The notes below the pieces were generated by a model. The model ran no database searches. It was not told the origin of the DNA and was given only the letters and a program-made list of their open reading frames with translations. This document shows, piece by piece, positions 1-8,136 of a stretch of 64,000 nt of DNA. Location of the stretch: positions 88,209 through 152,208 of IMG/VR virus record IMGVR_UViG_3300049845_000291. One strand, 5' to 3'. The stretch's first letter is position 1. Each line of letters starts with the position of its first letter. The position numbers were made by a program, and so were the translations under genes. The DNA comes from a virus.

Positions 1-4
1 CTCA

Positions 5-2065
5 TCAGCCCACCTCTGTAATTTCATAGCTAGACACGAGAGCCCCGCCAAGATCGTTTCCGGCGCTTGTTGAATTGACATACCAAGTTCCAGAGCCCGC
101 ACCAATACCAACACGCATTGAGTACGTGATTTGATTAGTGGTGGCTGGACTATCAGACACCGCTAGCGTAATTGTTGTTGGGCGACCGCCACCAGTGGCG
201 TACCAGACCGCAGATCCAATGTTAAGGGACCCACGAAAGAGCGAAGCAATAACGATGCGGTTTGAGGTGCTGCTGTCAACCGTAAATGGTACCGTGAACT
301 TCATTGTTGAAGTTGACTTTGACGGCGAAATTGCGGTGCTCCAGATCTCCGATCCTTCAGTGATCGTAGGGGTAGTGTTATCGTAAGGGACAGCTGACGT
401 ACCTGAAGTCGACGGAATTATTCCCGTGTAGACCGCAAGAATACCGACGCCGCCTGAAACAACCGTGCCGATTTGATACCACTGTCCGTTTTGGTAGATT
501 TCTGTCGCATTGAGCGTGCTGTTGTACCTAATTTCGCCATTGAGCGGCACTGCTGGCCGCTCAGCTGTTGTTCCAGTTGGAACAACCACACCCTCTGTTC
601 CAGGAAGAACCGGATTTGGTGCTATGGCAACGGTTGGGTTGGCTGAGGTTCCTGCTCCATCTGCGACCGTGATCTGATTGGTCGTTCCTTGAATGGCGCG
701 GGTTGCCCATGTGTCCGCACCTGTGCGGACAGCAATACCCGTTGTGGTAAGCCCCTCAACTGCCGCTAGATCGTTAGCAAGAGCAAATGTTGGATTTCCA
801 CCAACACCAGCAGGGTGGGTGATGGTGATACCGGATGCTGGAGCCGTTAGTGAACGTGCTGCCCAAGTGTCTACATCAATTCGCGTGTAGAAACCGGTGC
901 CATTGAGCGTTTCGATGGCAGCGAGATCATTTGCAAGAGCAAAAACCAGCGTCCCGGCAGAAGTTATAGGGGCGCCAGTAATTGTCAACCCAGCTGCAGG
1001 CTGTGTCACATCTACAGAGGTAACGGTTCCATTTCCTGCTGATGCGTACTCCAAAGCAGTACCAGCGGCATTGACCCTGAGCACCTGCAGTGCTGTTCCG
1101 ATCGTTGCGAGTCCTGTTCCACCATTTGCAGTCGGAATAATGCCGCTCAGTGCAATTGTTGGGTTAGCGGTGCTACCATCAGCAACTGAGATGGTGATAT
1201 TCTGTCCACCAACTAAAGTGCGGGTTGCCCATGTGTCCGCGCCCGTACGTACCGCGATGCCCGTTGTGGTAAGCCCCTCAACTGCCGCTAGATCGTTAGC
1301 GAGCGTGAAGACCAGTGTACCAGCTGTAGTGATTGGCGAACCGCTGATCGTGAAGCCGGCTGTTGGAGCCGTTGCCGCAACCGAGGTAACGGTGCCAGTG
1401 CCACCAGTTTGGGCGCTGTTAACCCATGCCACACCGTTATATGACAGCACCTGCCCATTAGTTGGAGAGCTGATGATGACATCAGACAGGTCATCTAAAG
1501 ACAGAGAGATAGCTGCAGGTGCCACGGAGACCACACGACCAAATGTGTCAGTCGTGAAGACAGGAACCGAGTTAGCTGAACCGTAGGTTCCAGCTGCGCC
1601 GGCGGGAACCAGGTTGATTGTCGGATTGCCTGCAATCCCGTCACCATTATCGACGACAACGTTACCAGCGGTCCCGGTAAGAACGCGGGTGACCCACGTA
1701 TCAGCTCCAATCCTAGATGCGAGACCAGAACTAGACAGACCTTCTAGAGCGGCAAGGTCATTTGCCAGCGTGAATGTTAGCGTGCCAGCATTTTGAATAG
1801 GCCCACCAGAAATGGTGAGACCGGAAGATGGTTGAACAACGTTGATCTCAACGTCGCCATTTTGCAGGTGCCAATTCCAACTGGCGTCAGATTCGCCTGA
1901 CTTGATGTAAAGTTCGCCGTTGTCTCTTAGAAAGAGAGAACCACGCGGAGCTGGCGTGCCAGCTCCGACGCTTGGATCGACGTTCCCTGAAAAGATCGCG
2001 ATGTCAGTTTCAGTGAATGCAAGACCATTCTCGAACTGAAACGCTAGTGATAGATCTGTCGCCAT
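5..2065 (-). CDS. Repetitive tail fibre protein
   Basis: The 686-residue product is low in Cys and rich in Gly, Thr, Ala and Ser. It is built from degenerate repeats of the type TGIAVRTGADTWATR followed by GTVTSV and LANDLAA blocks, a pattern typical of trimeric phage tail fibres. The N terminus carries a G-S-L-F-L-R-x-N-G-x-L-Y-I motif that recurs in the other fibres of this window and probably attaches the fibre to the virion. There is no S74 chaperone domain. The start follows a weak GAAGAG ribosome site. The stop codon overlaps an ATG at 5-3, so another minus-strand gene continues beyond the window. The family assignment is firm; the receptor and exact virion position are unknown. Confidence 0.75.
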   Translation of the reverse strand: MATDLSLAFQFENGLAFTETDIAIFSGNVDPSVGAGTPAPRGSLFLRDNGELYIKSGESDASWNWHLQNGDVEINVVQPSSGLTISGGPIQNAGTLTFTLANDLAALEGLSSSGLASRIGADTWVTRVLTGTAGNVVVDNGDGIAGNPTINLVPAGAAGTYGSANSVPVFTTDTFGRVVSVAPAAISLSLDDLSDVIISSPTNGQVLSYNGVAWVNSAQTGGTGTVTSVAATAPTAGFTISGSPITTAGTLVFTLANDLAAVEGLTTTGIAVRTGADTWATRTLVGGQNITISVADGSTANPTIALSGIIPTANGGTGLATIGTALQVLRVNAAGTALEYASAGNGTVTSVDVTQPAAGLTITGAPITSAGTLVFALANDLAAIETLNGTGFYTRIDVDTWAARSLTAPASGITITHPAGVGGNPTFALANDLAAVEGLTTTGIAVRTGADTWATRAIQGTTNQITVADGAGTSANPTVAIAPNPVLPGTEGVVVPTGTTAERPAVPLNGEIRYNSTLNATEIYQNGQWYQIGTVVSGGVGILAVYTGIIPSTSGTSAVPYDNTTPTITEGSEIWSTAISPSKSTSTMKFTVPFTVDSSTSNRIVIASLFRGSLNIGSAVWYATGGGRPTTITLAVSDSPATTNQITYSMRVGIGAGSGTWYVNSTSAGNDLGGALVSSYEITEVG

Positions 2066-2090
2066 TCACAATCTCTTCAGGTGCTGTTCA

Positions 2091-3425
2091 TTAGAACGCG
2101 GCGATAGCTGAGATTCGCTGGGCCTTGACGTCAACGGCTGCGGTTGATTGGACGTTCAGCACAAGCGAACCACCCGACAGCGTAACAGTCGCTTGGAACC
2201 CAGTGATGTTTCCACCGCGGGTGAGAGCGGCAAAGATCGTCGAATCAACGCTGGTACCATTGTGCATCGCGAAGACCTTGAAGGAACGGATGCGGGTTGG
2301 GGTGGCGGTTTCACGAACGTAGACATCCCACTCGGCAGCAACTGCAGCAACGGTATCGACCGCAGAGATCGAGGTGACGTTGGTCAGCGTGGTGGTCAGG
2401 CTGGTAGCCGCGATGGCTGCGTCAAGCTTGCCAACAGCTGCGGTGACACTGTCGCCATCAACGATGTAGTTGTTGGTGCTGTAGTCAGGAGTGCCAACCC
2501 CGGCGGTCTTACCGAGATAATCGTTGATCGAGGCAACTTCACCATCTAGCGCAGTAACGTTCTGGTTGACGGTGTTGGCTGCAAGAATGACTTCGCCGTT
2601 TGCAACGGTACCGCCGATCTCAGCATCGAGCTTACCAATGGCAACTTCAAGGTTGTCACCGTCAGCGACGATGTTGACCGAGCTGTAGTCTGGCAGCTCG
2701 TTGCCAGCACCAGTCTTGCCCATGAAGGCATTGGCAAATGCCGATTCAGCATCAAGCTTACCAATGCCAGTTTCCAGGCTGTCGCTATTGGCAACTACTG
2801 TGGTGCTGGTGTAGGTTGGGAGCTCGTTACCTGGACCATCTTTACCGATGAAGGCGCGAATGAAGGCGTCCTCGTCAGAGGCGGAGCCCTGAATCCAGAT
2901 CCAGTCCGTACCGTCGTACTGGTAAGTCTTGCCAGCGTCAACACCGCCAACAACGTAGGTGGTGTCACCAGAAGATTCTGGGTTCAAGTCTTCTGTGAGA
3001 GTCCAGTTGCCAGACGTGCCGCTGACAACGAAGATGTTCTTGTTGCCGGTGACGCTTGCGCCAAGGATCCGCATACCGAGCGTGACTGGAACGCCCTGGA
3101 TCAGGTCATCGGCGTCAAGATCGGCCTTCAGGCTCGCGACATCGGTTGCCGTCGTGTCGATGACCGAAACCGGTTCACGCCAGGAAAGACCCGAAGACGC
3201 AACTGTGTTGACATAGTCCTCAGTTGCAATCTTCTTCCACTTGTCAGTGCCGACACCAGCGGCAACCTTCATGTAAAGGTCGCCGGAGGTGGTATCCGTG
3301 AAGTACGAACCGCGTGGGGCGGTGGAAGTATCACCGGAAGCGCCTGGAGCGCCTGCGCCGGTGAGGAATTGCGCTGCTTCATCGAGCTCAAGGCCACGAT
3401 AAATGCGGAAGAAATCTGCTGCCAT
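2091..3425 (-). CDS. Tail fibre or virion structural protein
   Basis: The 444-residue protein has an N-terminal region with RGSYFTDTTSGDLYMK, the same attachment-like motif seen in neighbouring fibres. The middle contains three or four imperfect repeats of about 45 residues around 'AFIGKDGPGNELP ... LETGIGKLDAE'. The C terminus is beta-rich. A strong ribosome site (GTAGGAG) lies 8 bases before the ATG, and a CTAAATA box lies about 40 bases upstream, so late expression is likely. It stands just before the 686-residue fibre gene and may form a joint or baseplate-proximal part of the same fibre. That role is inferred from position only. Confidence 0.7.
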   Translation of the reverse strand: MAADFFRIYRGLELDEAAQFLTGAGAPGASGDTSTAPRGSYFTDTTSGDLYMKVAAGVGTDKWKKIATEDYVNTVASSGLSWREPVSVIDTTATDVASLKADLDADDLIQGVPVTLGMRILGASVTGNKNIFVVSGTSGNWTLTEDLNPESSGDTTYVVGGVDAGKTYQYDGTDWIWIQGSASDEDAFIRAFIGKDGPGNELPTYTSTTVVANSDSLETGIGKLDAESAFANAFMGKTGAGNELPDYSSVNIVADGDNLEVAIGKLDAEIGGTVANGEVILAANTVNQNVTALDGEVASINDYLGKTAGVGTPDYSTNNYIVDGDSVTAAVGKLDAAIAATSLTTTLTNVTSISAVDTVAAVAAEWDVYVRETATPTRIRSFKVFAMHNGTSVDSTIFAALTRGGNITGFQATVTLSGGSLVLNVQSTAAVDVKAQRISAIAAF

Positions 3426-3469
3426 AGTGTGTCTCCTACTGGATCCTAAGGATCAATGCCTCTATTTAG

Positions 3470-4180
3470 TCAATGTTGAATGCGGGTGACAGTAACTTCG
3501 ACGTCGAATGCCTCGTCGTTCTGCCAAACCAGTCTGATCTTTTTTAGGGCCGTGTCCAACACAATGCTGGCCGTTCCCAAAAACCGGTCGCCAACTCGCG
3601 AGCTGACATTCCAAGTTCCTGATTCAAGGTCATTCAACAAGTCACCGCGGACATTGCATAGAACCTCGAAGGTTGTTGAGTTGAAGTTCGACGGCGCATA
3701 CAGCGTCACGAAGAACTTGAAGCCGCGTTTTGTCGAGCTGTAATCAGCTTCATCGACGATCGCGGTCTGTGCGCCAAGTACGGTACTTGTTGATGTTCCA
3801 CCGGGCACGTCTCCAGCACCAGTCGAAACAGGCAGCTGCATTGCGCGCTGCATCGTCTCGGCTGTGACGCGATGGTCGACAAGCGTCTCATTTCCAACGG
3901 CGCTGGACCAAGCTTGCGCCGTTGTCCCTTCCATTCCACGATCTGAAAGGCTAAAGTACAGCGTATCGCCAACGCGCTGCGTGACCTTGATGATCTCACG
4001 GGTGGTGGCCGCCTGGTCTTCAAGCGTGACTAGGAAGTACTCGCCAGGCCCTGGATTTGGGAACAGCGCACCATACCCCGCCATCACCGTCAATGACGTT
4101 GAAGTCGCGCTAATAGGTGCGGTCAGGAGGCTGACCGCGTTGTTCGAAAACAGCTGAACCTCTGAAAGCGATACTGGCAT
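3470..4180 (-). CDS. Probable virion structural protein
   Basis: The 236-residue protein is beta-rich with no membrane segment. Its N terminus (LSEVQLFSNNAVSLLTAPI) followed by a GEYFLVTLED segment resembles small tail or neck-associated proteins encoded next to fibre genes in large myoviruses. The stop sits directly against the CTAAATA box of the next fibre gene. The start overlaps the stop of the 66-residue gene by one base. No catalytic motif is visible, and the structural role rests mainly on context. Confidence 0.5.
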   Translation of the reverse strand: MPVSLSEVQLFSNNAVSLLTAPISATSTSLTVMAGYGALFPNPGPGEYFLVTLEDQAATTREIIKVTQRVGDTLYFSLSDRGMEGTTAQAWSSAVGNETLVDHRVTAETMQRAMQLPVSTGAGDVPGGTSTSTVLGAQTAIVDEADYSSTKRGFKFFVTLYAPSNFNSTTFEVLCNVRGDLLNDLESGTWNVSSRVGDRFLGTASIVLDTALKKIRLVWQNDEAFDVEVTVTRIQH

Positions 4181-4380
4181 TATGCTCTCACTTTTCCTTG
4201 GTGTTCAGCAAGAACCTGTAGGAATCGCTGCTTCGACATCGTCGAATCAACTGCTTCCTTAAAGGCATCGACCTGATCAAGAGGCACCAGCACCTCTAAA
4301 CGATCGATCCCATGTTGAATCTTAAAGACTCGAAATGGCCTTTTACTTAGCGTGTTGTTTAGGTCCGCGATGAGCTTCAT
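4180..4380 (-). CDS. Small hypothetical protein
   Basis: The 66-residue protein is not recognised. It starts MKLIADLNNTLSKRPFR, is basic in its N-terminal half and probably alpha/beta. The start overlaps the upstream stop (ATGA) and the stop overlaps the next start by one base, so it is translationally coupled inside the late-type unit that leads into the fibre genes. Confidence 0.55.
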   Translation of the reverse strand: MKLIADLNNTLSKRPFRVFKIQHGIDRLEVLVPLDQVDAFKEAVDSTMSKQRFLQVLAEHQGKVRA

Positions 4381-4838
4381 CGAGCCCCCAAGTACTCAGC
4401 GTAAGTGGAAAGTACCGCGCGAATGGAATGTCCACGCCCAGATGGTGACTCGATCTGCGTGACCTGCTTCAGCGGCAGAGTTTTCAGGTCCCCAGCCTCA
4501 TCTTCGCCATGCACCTGAAGCCCTTCGGCTAGCCTGGTCTTGACGAGCTTGTAAGCTTTGAGGCGGATCTTGAGCTGCCCGAAGAACACAATGTCGTCAG
4601 GCTGCGGAAGGTGAACCTTGCGCGAGAAGGCACCGACTGTTTCAAAGGCCCCACCATCAGGGTGAACAGGGGTCTTATTGATCCCGATGATGTCCTTGAA
4701 GGACACCGCCAAAGGCTCGGGGCCGTCCTGCTCTACGAAGACGGCTGGACTAGCACGGTACGGTGCGTACGATAGAACGCGCAAGACTTTCTTGTCTCGC
4801 GTCGTGATCGTGTCATTTTTGATTGGAACGACGAGCAT
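4377..4838 (-). CDS. Hypothetical protein, late unit
   Basis: The 153-residue protein is not recognised. It is rich in beta-forming residues and has no membrane segment or signal peptide. A purine-rich AGGAAGGA ribosome site and a TAAATA late-type box lie 20-30 bases upstream, so it appears to be the first gene of a late unit with the 66- and 236-residue genes. A structural or assembly role is plausible but is inference from neighbours. Confidence 0.55.
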   Translation of the reverse strand: MLVVPIKNDTITTRDKKVLRVLSYAPYRASPAVFVEQDGPEPLAVSFKDIIGINKTPVHPDGGAFETVGAFSRKVHLPQPDDIVFFGQLKIRLKAYKLVKTRLAEGLQVHGEDEAGDLKTLPLKQVTQIESPSGRGHSIRAVLSTYAEYLGAR

Positions 4839-4858
4839 GCTAACCTAGGTCCTTCCTG

Positions 4859-4864
4859 TATTTA
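4859..4864 (-). promoter_or_regulatory. Late-type promoter box (TAAATA) in a palindrome
   Basis: TAAATA on the minus strand sits in the centre of the palindrome CCTGTAAATACAGG (4868-4855), upstream of the 153-residue gene. It matches the CTAAATA boxes found before the fibre genes except at the first base. The palindrome could also form a short hairpin in read-through RNA. Confidence 0.45.
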
Positions 4865-4875
4865 CAGGTGCTAGG

Positions 4876-5049
4876 CTATTTCACGTTCAGCTCGTCGTCG
4901 TCATCCTTAAGGTCATCGAGCTCCTCTTCGAGTAGCTCTTCCTCTAGATCGCGCAGGTACTGCTTAAATGAAGCACGTCGCTTGCGCGCACCTTCATCAA
5001 AAACCTTGTCCTTTTTCTTGCGACTACGTGTGTCGACGTGGCTTCCCAT
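4876..5049 (-). CDS. Small charged protein, 57 aa
   Basis: The minus strand encodes 57 residues starting MGSHVDTRSRKKKDKVFDE. The N-terminal half is strongly basic; the C-terminal half is almost entirely acidic (runs of Glu, Asp and Leu, including DDDDE) and probably forms a helix. The split charge recalls small prohead-core proteins of T4-like phages such as gp67, but there is no sequence basis for equating them. A GATAAATAAGG late-type box lies about 30 bases upstream and the ribosome site is modest (GGTTGGGA). The charge pattern makes a random frame unlikely. Confidence 0.55.
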   Translation of the reverse strand: MGSHVDTRSRKKKDKVFDEGARKRRASFKQYLRDLEEELLEEELDDLKDDDDELNVK

Positions 5050-5075
5050 TCCCAACCTGCATGTTACGAGGCTCC

Positions 5076-5555
5076 TTATTTATCGCCTTCAGCAGGTGTA
5101 CGGGTGTCCAGCACCCAAAGAGTGCTGTCAGGAAGGTAGCGTGAGATCAGGGCGCTGACAACCTGCCAGTCAGCGCCGCCCAGGCCGCAGCCGATTAGTG
5201 GGTGATGGCAATCAGCAGAGGTAAGGCTCAAACCTTGCAGCTGCCAGGCCAGGGTGGCAAGTGCTTCATCGAGGGCGTCGTACGACGTGTACCGACGCTT
5301 CTCGCGGCCGTAATACCGCTGACCGAACAGGTTCGCCACGTAAAGATCGGGAGTTACCTTCAAGACCTGAACCAGACCAAGCAGCTCATGGTCTGAAAAG
5401 AGCTTGCAGCGCTCCTCGTACCGCTCCCAGACAATGGGGTACTTGGCGCGCAGCTCCTTTGCAATCCCGGAGGCCATGACTCCCTGGCAGTTCACCTGGT
5501 GCATGATGACGCCTTTGGTGACGCCTGTAACGAGATTGCCGTTCACGATCTTCAT
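5076..5555 (-). CDS. Macrodomain protein (ADP-ribose phosphatase type)
   Basis: The 159-residue protein is a complete stand-alone macrodomain. The N terminus carries the VNCQGVMASGIAKEL segment that binds the distal ribose, and IGCGLGGADW is the second ligand loop. This pattern fits the ALC1/Poa1 group, whose members remove ADP-ribose from substrates or dephosphorylate ADP-ribose-1''-phosphate. An RNA 2'-phosphotransferase, whose by-product is an ADP-ribose cyclic phosphate, lies 1.5 kb upstream in the same direction, so disposal of that product is a reasonable role. A six-codon reading frame preceded by AAGGAG ends in an ATGA overlap with this start and may couple translation. Confidence 0.85.
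   Translation of the reverse strand: MKIVNGNLVTGVTKGVIMHQVNCQGVMASGIAKELRAKYPIVWERYEERCKLFSDHELLGLVQVLKVTPDLYVANLFGQRYYGREKRRYTSYDALDEALATLAWQLQGLSLTSADCHHPLIGCGLGGADWQVVSALISRYLPDSTLWVLDTRTPAEGDK
5077..5082 (-). promoter_or_regulatory. Late-type promoter box (GATAAATAAGG)
   Basis: TAAATA on the minus strand overlaps the stop codon of the macrodomain gene and precedes the 57-residue acidic/basic protein. Sequence and position fit the late-type boxes found elsewhere in the window. Confidence 0.5.
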
Positions 5556-5642
5556 GGCGACGACCGGTGCATCCGGTCTCCTTGGTGGTTGGTACTGTGT
5601 CGGTAGCGATTCGGTGTCACCGGCGTCGTCTGGTGTCGTCGG

Positions 5643-6092
5643 TCAGGCGTCTGCATATTCCTTGGAGATTGACAGGAACTCGATTCGATCGAGCTCCCGC
5701 TGCAGCCGCTCCTCGGTCTTGACCGCGCGCTTCATGATCCTGAGCAAGGCGTACGCCAGGTCACGGTACTCGTGCCCAAGGTACTCGTGCGCCACGCTGC
5801 CGTCGCCTTTCCAGGACAAGCAGTAATCGATGACCTGCTCAATCAACAGGTGCTTGTCGGCGATGTTCTCGATCTTCGGTTCGTCAACAGCCCTGAGCGC
5901 CCGCTCATCGGCAACTCGCTTCGCGACTTCCTTGGAGAACAGCTCGTTCTCATGACAGCGTGAAAACGAGAACTTCAGGGTCTCATCGCCGTTGCGCTCA
6001 AACCGAAGACACACGCCGCCCTTTGGGTCAGTTTCGATCTCACAACGCTCAAGGTTCAGTCGAACAGGTCGTACATACCGATAGAAGATCAT
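5643..6092 (-). CDS. Hypothetical protein
   Basis: The 149-residue protein is not recognised. The first 50 residues are beta-rich (RYVRPVRLNLERCEIE); the rest is helical, and the last 40 residues (ERLQRELDRIEFLSISKEY) could form a coiled coil. It starts two bases after the thymidylate synthase stop and is therefore in that operon. Confidence 0.55.
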   Translation of the reverse strand: MIFYRYVRPVRLNLERCEIETDPKGGVCLRFERNGDETLKFSFSRCHENELFSKEVAKRVADERALRAVDEPKIENIADKHLLIEQVIDYCLSWKGDGSVAHEYLGHEYRDLAYALLRIMKRAVKTEERLQRELDRIEFLSISKEYADA

Positions 6093-6093
6093 G

Positions 6094-7026
6094 TCAAGCT
6101 GCCATTTCAGCCTTGATGGGCGGGTGGGGGTTGTAGTTCAGGACGTTGAAGTTCGCTGTCGTGAACTGGTCGAAACGCGGCACGTCGCCATTGATCTCAA
6201 TGATCGGCGGAACTCGGGTCGTCCTCCTAAGCTGCTCACGCACTTGATCAAAGTGATTGTGGTAAATGTGCGTGTCGCCCAGCACCATAATCAACCGATC
6301 AGCGATGCAGCCCGTCGTGTACGCCAACATGTACGTCAACAGGGCGTACGACGCGATGTTGAATGGCAGCCCGAGGAACGAGTCCACTGAGCGCTGGTAC
6401 ATCTGGCACGACAGCCGACGATCAGAGGTCACGAAGAACTGCGCGAACATGTGGCACGGTGGCAAGGCCATCTGGTCGAGCTCACCTGGGTTCCAGGCGC
6501 TAAGCACGATTCGGCGGTCCGTTGGGTTGTTCACAAGCTTGTCGGCGACCTGCTGCAGCTGATCGATCTGTGACTTCAGGACCTTCGCCCCGAAGTACGT
6601 CGTGCTGCCATCATCATGCGTCAGGTAGTCCTCGTACCCGTGAAGGCGGAAACTTTGCCAGTTCCGCCACTGCACACCGTACACGCGCCCCAGATCACCT
6701 TTGAAGGCCGGTTTGAAGCTCGAGCCAGAGGTGTGCTCAGCGTTCGGAGACCAGATCGTCTTCTTCTCTGGATCACGCGTCCCATGAAGCAGCTCAGCAA
6801 GGCGACGTTCGTCACCACTGCCCTCGATGAACCAAAGCAGCTCGGTCAGCACGGCCTTGAATGGCACTCGCTTCGTGGTTGCCAGCGGCAACATGCCGCC
6901 CAGCAGCTCAATCTCCAGGCGCTCACCGAACAGCGCCCTGGTTCCAACACCAGTCCGATCCATGCGGTCATCACCATGACGTAGGATCTTGTCGTACAAC
7001 GCAAGCAGTTGATCTTCCCAGAACAT
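6094..7026 (-). CDS. thyA: Thymidylate synthase
   Basis: The enzyme converts dUMP and methylene-tetrahydrofolate to dTMP and dihydrofolate. The 310-residue chain has the nucleophile Cys191 in LPPCH, the phosphate-binding arginine in YQRSVD, and Asn223 in PFNIASY, the residue that selects dUMP over dCMP. It is slightly longer than the bacterial enzyme (about 264 residues). The start overlaps the stop of the kptA-like gene by one base. It should be kept apart from the second member of this superfamily at 38417-39424, which has Asp at the position of Asn223. Confidence 0.97.
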   Translation of the reverse strand: MFWEDQLLALYDKILRHGDDRMDRTGVGTRALFGERLEIELLGGMLPLATTKRVPFKAVLTELLWFIEGSGDERRLAELLHGTRDPEKKTIWSPNAEHTSGSSFKPAFKGDLGRVYGVQWRNWQSFRLHGYEDYLTHDDGSTTYFGAKVLKSQIDQLQQVADKLVNNPTDRRIVLSAWNPGELDQMALPPCHMFAQFFVTSDRRLSCQMYQRSVDSFLGLPFNIASYALLTYMLAYTTGCIADRLIMVLGDTHIYHNHFDQVREQLRRTTRVPPIIEINGDVPRFDQFTTANFNVLNYNPHPPIKAEMAA

Positions 7027-7544
7027 TATTCGATCCTCTTAATATTGGAGATTGGGACCTCGGTGACCAACCAGACCCCGTTGTCGGCTTGATAGAACGG
7101 ACACAACATGGACCTTGTGCTGATCTCAAGCAGCACCAGATCGCGTTTACGTCGGCCCCCGACGGCCCGTGCGTCGTCTTGGTTCTCTGAGAGATGGACG
7201 TGATGCCGCCTCATGCTCCGCAGTCCCTGCTTTTGGATGGTCTCCCAGGCCTGGTCATTGGTGCCATGGAAGAGCACAGGCGGCGGGGTCTTGATCGCGT
7301 ACTTGACGCGCACCAGAGGTGTGCTGTGCCCTTGTACTGCCCGGATCTTCGTTCGATCCGCGTTCAGCGCGTACCGCTGCTTGTCGTCCTGCTCAACGAT
7401 CTGCAGGATCTCGTCCAACTGCAGCGCGGTGTTTTGCAGAAGCTGCTCGATCGACACCCAACCCTGGGTGTCGATCGAGAGGTTTGCGGCTTCGGGCTTG
7501 TGCCGCAGCAGGTACGACAGGTACTTTGACGACTCGGTAAGCAT
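7026..7544 (-). CDS. kptA: RNA 2'-phosphotransferase (Tpt1/KptA)
   Basis: KptA enzymes move an internal RNA 2'-phosphate to NAD+, giving ADP-ribose 1''-2'' cyclic phosphate and nicotinamide. The 172-residue protein has the family layout: an N-terminal winged helix with LSYLLRHKP, then the NAD-binding lobe with FHGT (residues 92-95), RRHHVHLS near 112-119 and a C-terminal NGVWLVTEVPISNI segment. The Arg-His pair of LLRH and the later arginines match the usual catalytic set. It is full length. The ATG is only six bases from a TAAAAT box, so the message may be leaderless. Macrodomain and SLOG genes close by suggest a linked NAD-derived pathway. Confidence 0.93.
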   Translation of the reverse strand: MLTESSKYLSYLLRHKPEAANLSIDTQGWVSIEQLLQNTALQLDEILQIVEQDDKQRYALNADRTKIRAVQGHSTPLVRVKYAIKTPPPVLFHGTNDQAWETIQKQGLRSMRRHHVHLSENQDDARAVGGRRKRDLVLLEISTRSMLCPFYQADNGVWLVTEVPISNIKRIE

Positions 7545-7556
7545 GCGCCGATTTTA
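7545..7556 (-). promoter_or_regulatory. Promoter -10 box six bases from kptA start
   Basis: TGCTAAAAT (extended -10 form) on the minus strand is followed by CGGCGC and then the kptA ATG. Transcription would start at or next to the ATG. No -35 match is visible. Confidence 0.5.
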
Positions 7557-7576
7557 GCATCGCGCTGCTTTCCGAG

Positions 7577-7590
7577 CCCCAACGATTGGG
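7577..7590 (-). terminator. Short hairpin after the SLOG gene
   Basis: Directly after the TAA of the YpsA-like gene the minus strand reads CCCAATCGTTGGGG, a 5-bp stem with a TCG loop. No T-run follows, so termination is uncertain; it may be an attenuator or RNA-stability element ahead of the kptA promoter. Confidence 0.3.
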
Positions 7591-8127
7591 TTATGTCATT
7601 GGATCGGCTAGCTGATCTGCTAAGCGAAGCAGTTGGATGGCCGTTCCGACGATGCCTTCCGCCACCGTGGTCATGCGCAGGTCGTCGAAGCTTTCACGGT
7701 TACCGGCGACGTTCAGCACACCGATCTTGGAGGCCACAACGAAGGTGGCAAGCTCACGTGCAGACTTGTCGACGAGGCCGGACCACACGGTCCCGCCCGT
7801 AGAGTTCTTCAGATGCTCGGAAACGTCGATCACCAGCACGGGCTTGTTCGCGCGCCTGCACTGGTTCACGGTCAAGACCGAGCCCGGCGATGAGAGCTTC
7901 CACGAGATCAGGACCGTACCGTCGGAATCCGCGATGTTCCGGATCGTACGAGAGCGCAGGTCACCGCTTGCTTTCAGGTTCAGGAGTTGCAGCAGCGGAT
8001 TCGGCCCCTTTGCCGTCTGGAACCCATCCGGTGCGGTGCCGCCGGTCGGCACGCTTTCCTTGAAGGCCGCGATCAAGCCGCCCTGGTCCGCGCCGGTCTG
8101 CCCGCCGCTGATGATCTTGCGAAGCAT
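7591..8127 (-). CDS. YpsA-like SLOG protein (putative 'molybdenum carrier' family)
   Basis: The 178-residue protein begins with IISGGQTGADQGG, the nucleotide-binding loop of the circularly permuted YpsA family in the SLOG superfamily, often labelled putative molybdenum carrier. SLOG proteins are thought to bind or process nucleotide and NAD-derived ligands. The GTVLISW and VNQCRRANKPVLVID segments are the following Rossmann-like strands. It lies between kptA and a J-domain gene, with the macrodomain in the same unit, which favours an ADP-ribose or NAD-derived ligand. A molybdenum role is not supported by any neighbour. Confidence 0.8.
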   Translation of the reverse strand: MLRKIISGGQTGADQGGLIAAFKESVPTGGTAPDGFQTAKGPNPLLQLLNLKASGDLRSRTIRNIADSDGTVLISWKLSSPGSVLTVNQCRRANKPVLVIDVSEHLKNSTGGTVWSGLVDKSARELATFVVASKIGVLNVAGNRESFDDLRMTTVAEGIVGTAIQLLRLADQLADPMT

Positions 8128-8136
8128 GAGATGCCC

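Noticed and set aside
897-1586. Plus-strand open frame of 229 codons opposite the 686-residue fibre gene
   Set aside because: Mirror of a repetitive fibre gene; the Val/Pro/Ala-rich product has no motif. The same applies to the minus-strand frames opposite the fibres from 39.5 kb on.
4876-5049. Assignment of the 57-residue basic/acidic protein as gp67 prohead core
   Set aside because: The charge pattern is similar but no neighbouring head genes (protease, scaffold, major capsid) are present.
4868-5158. Plus-strand frame with a long serine run
   Set aside because: The serine run is the complement of acidic Glu/Asp codons in the 57-residue minus-strand gene, which has a promoter box and better context.
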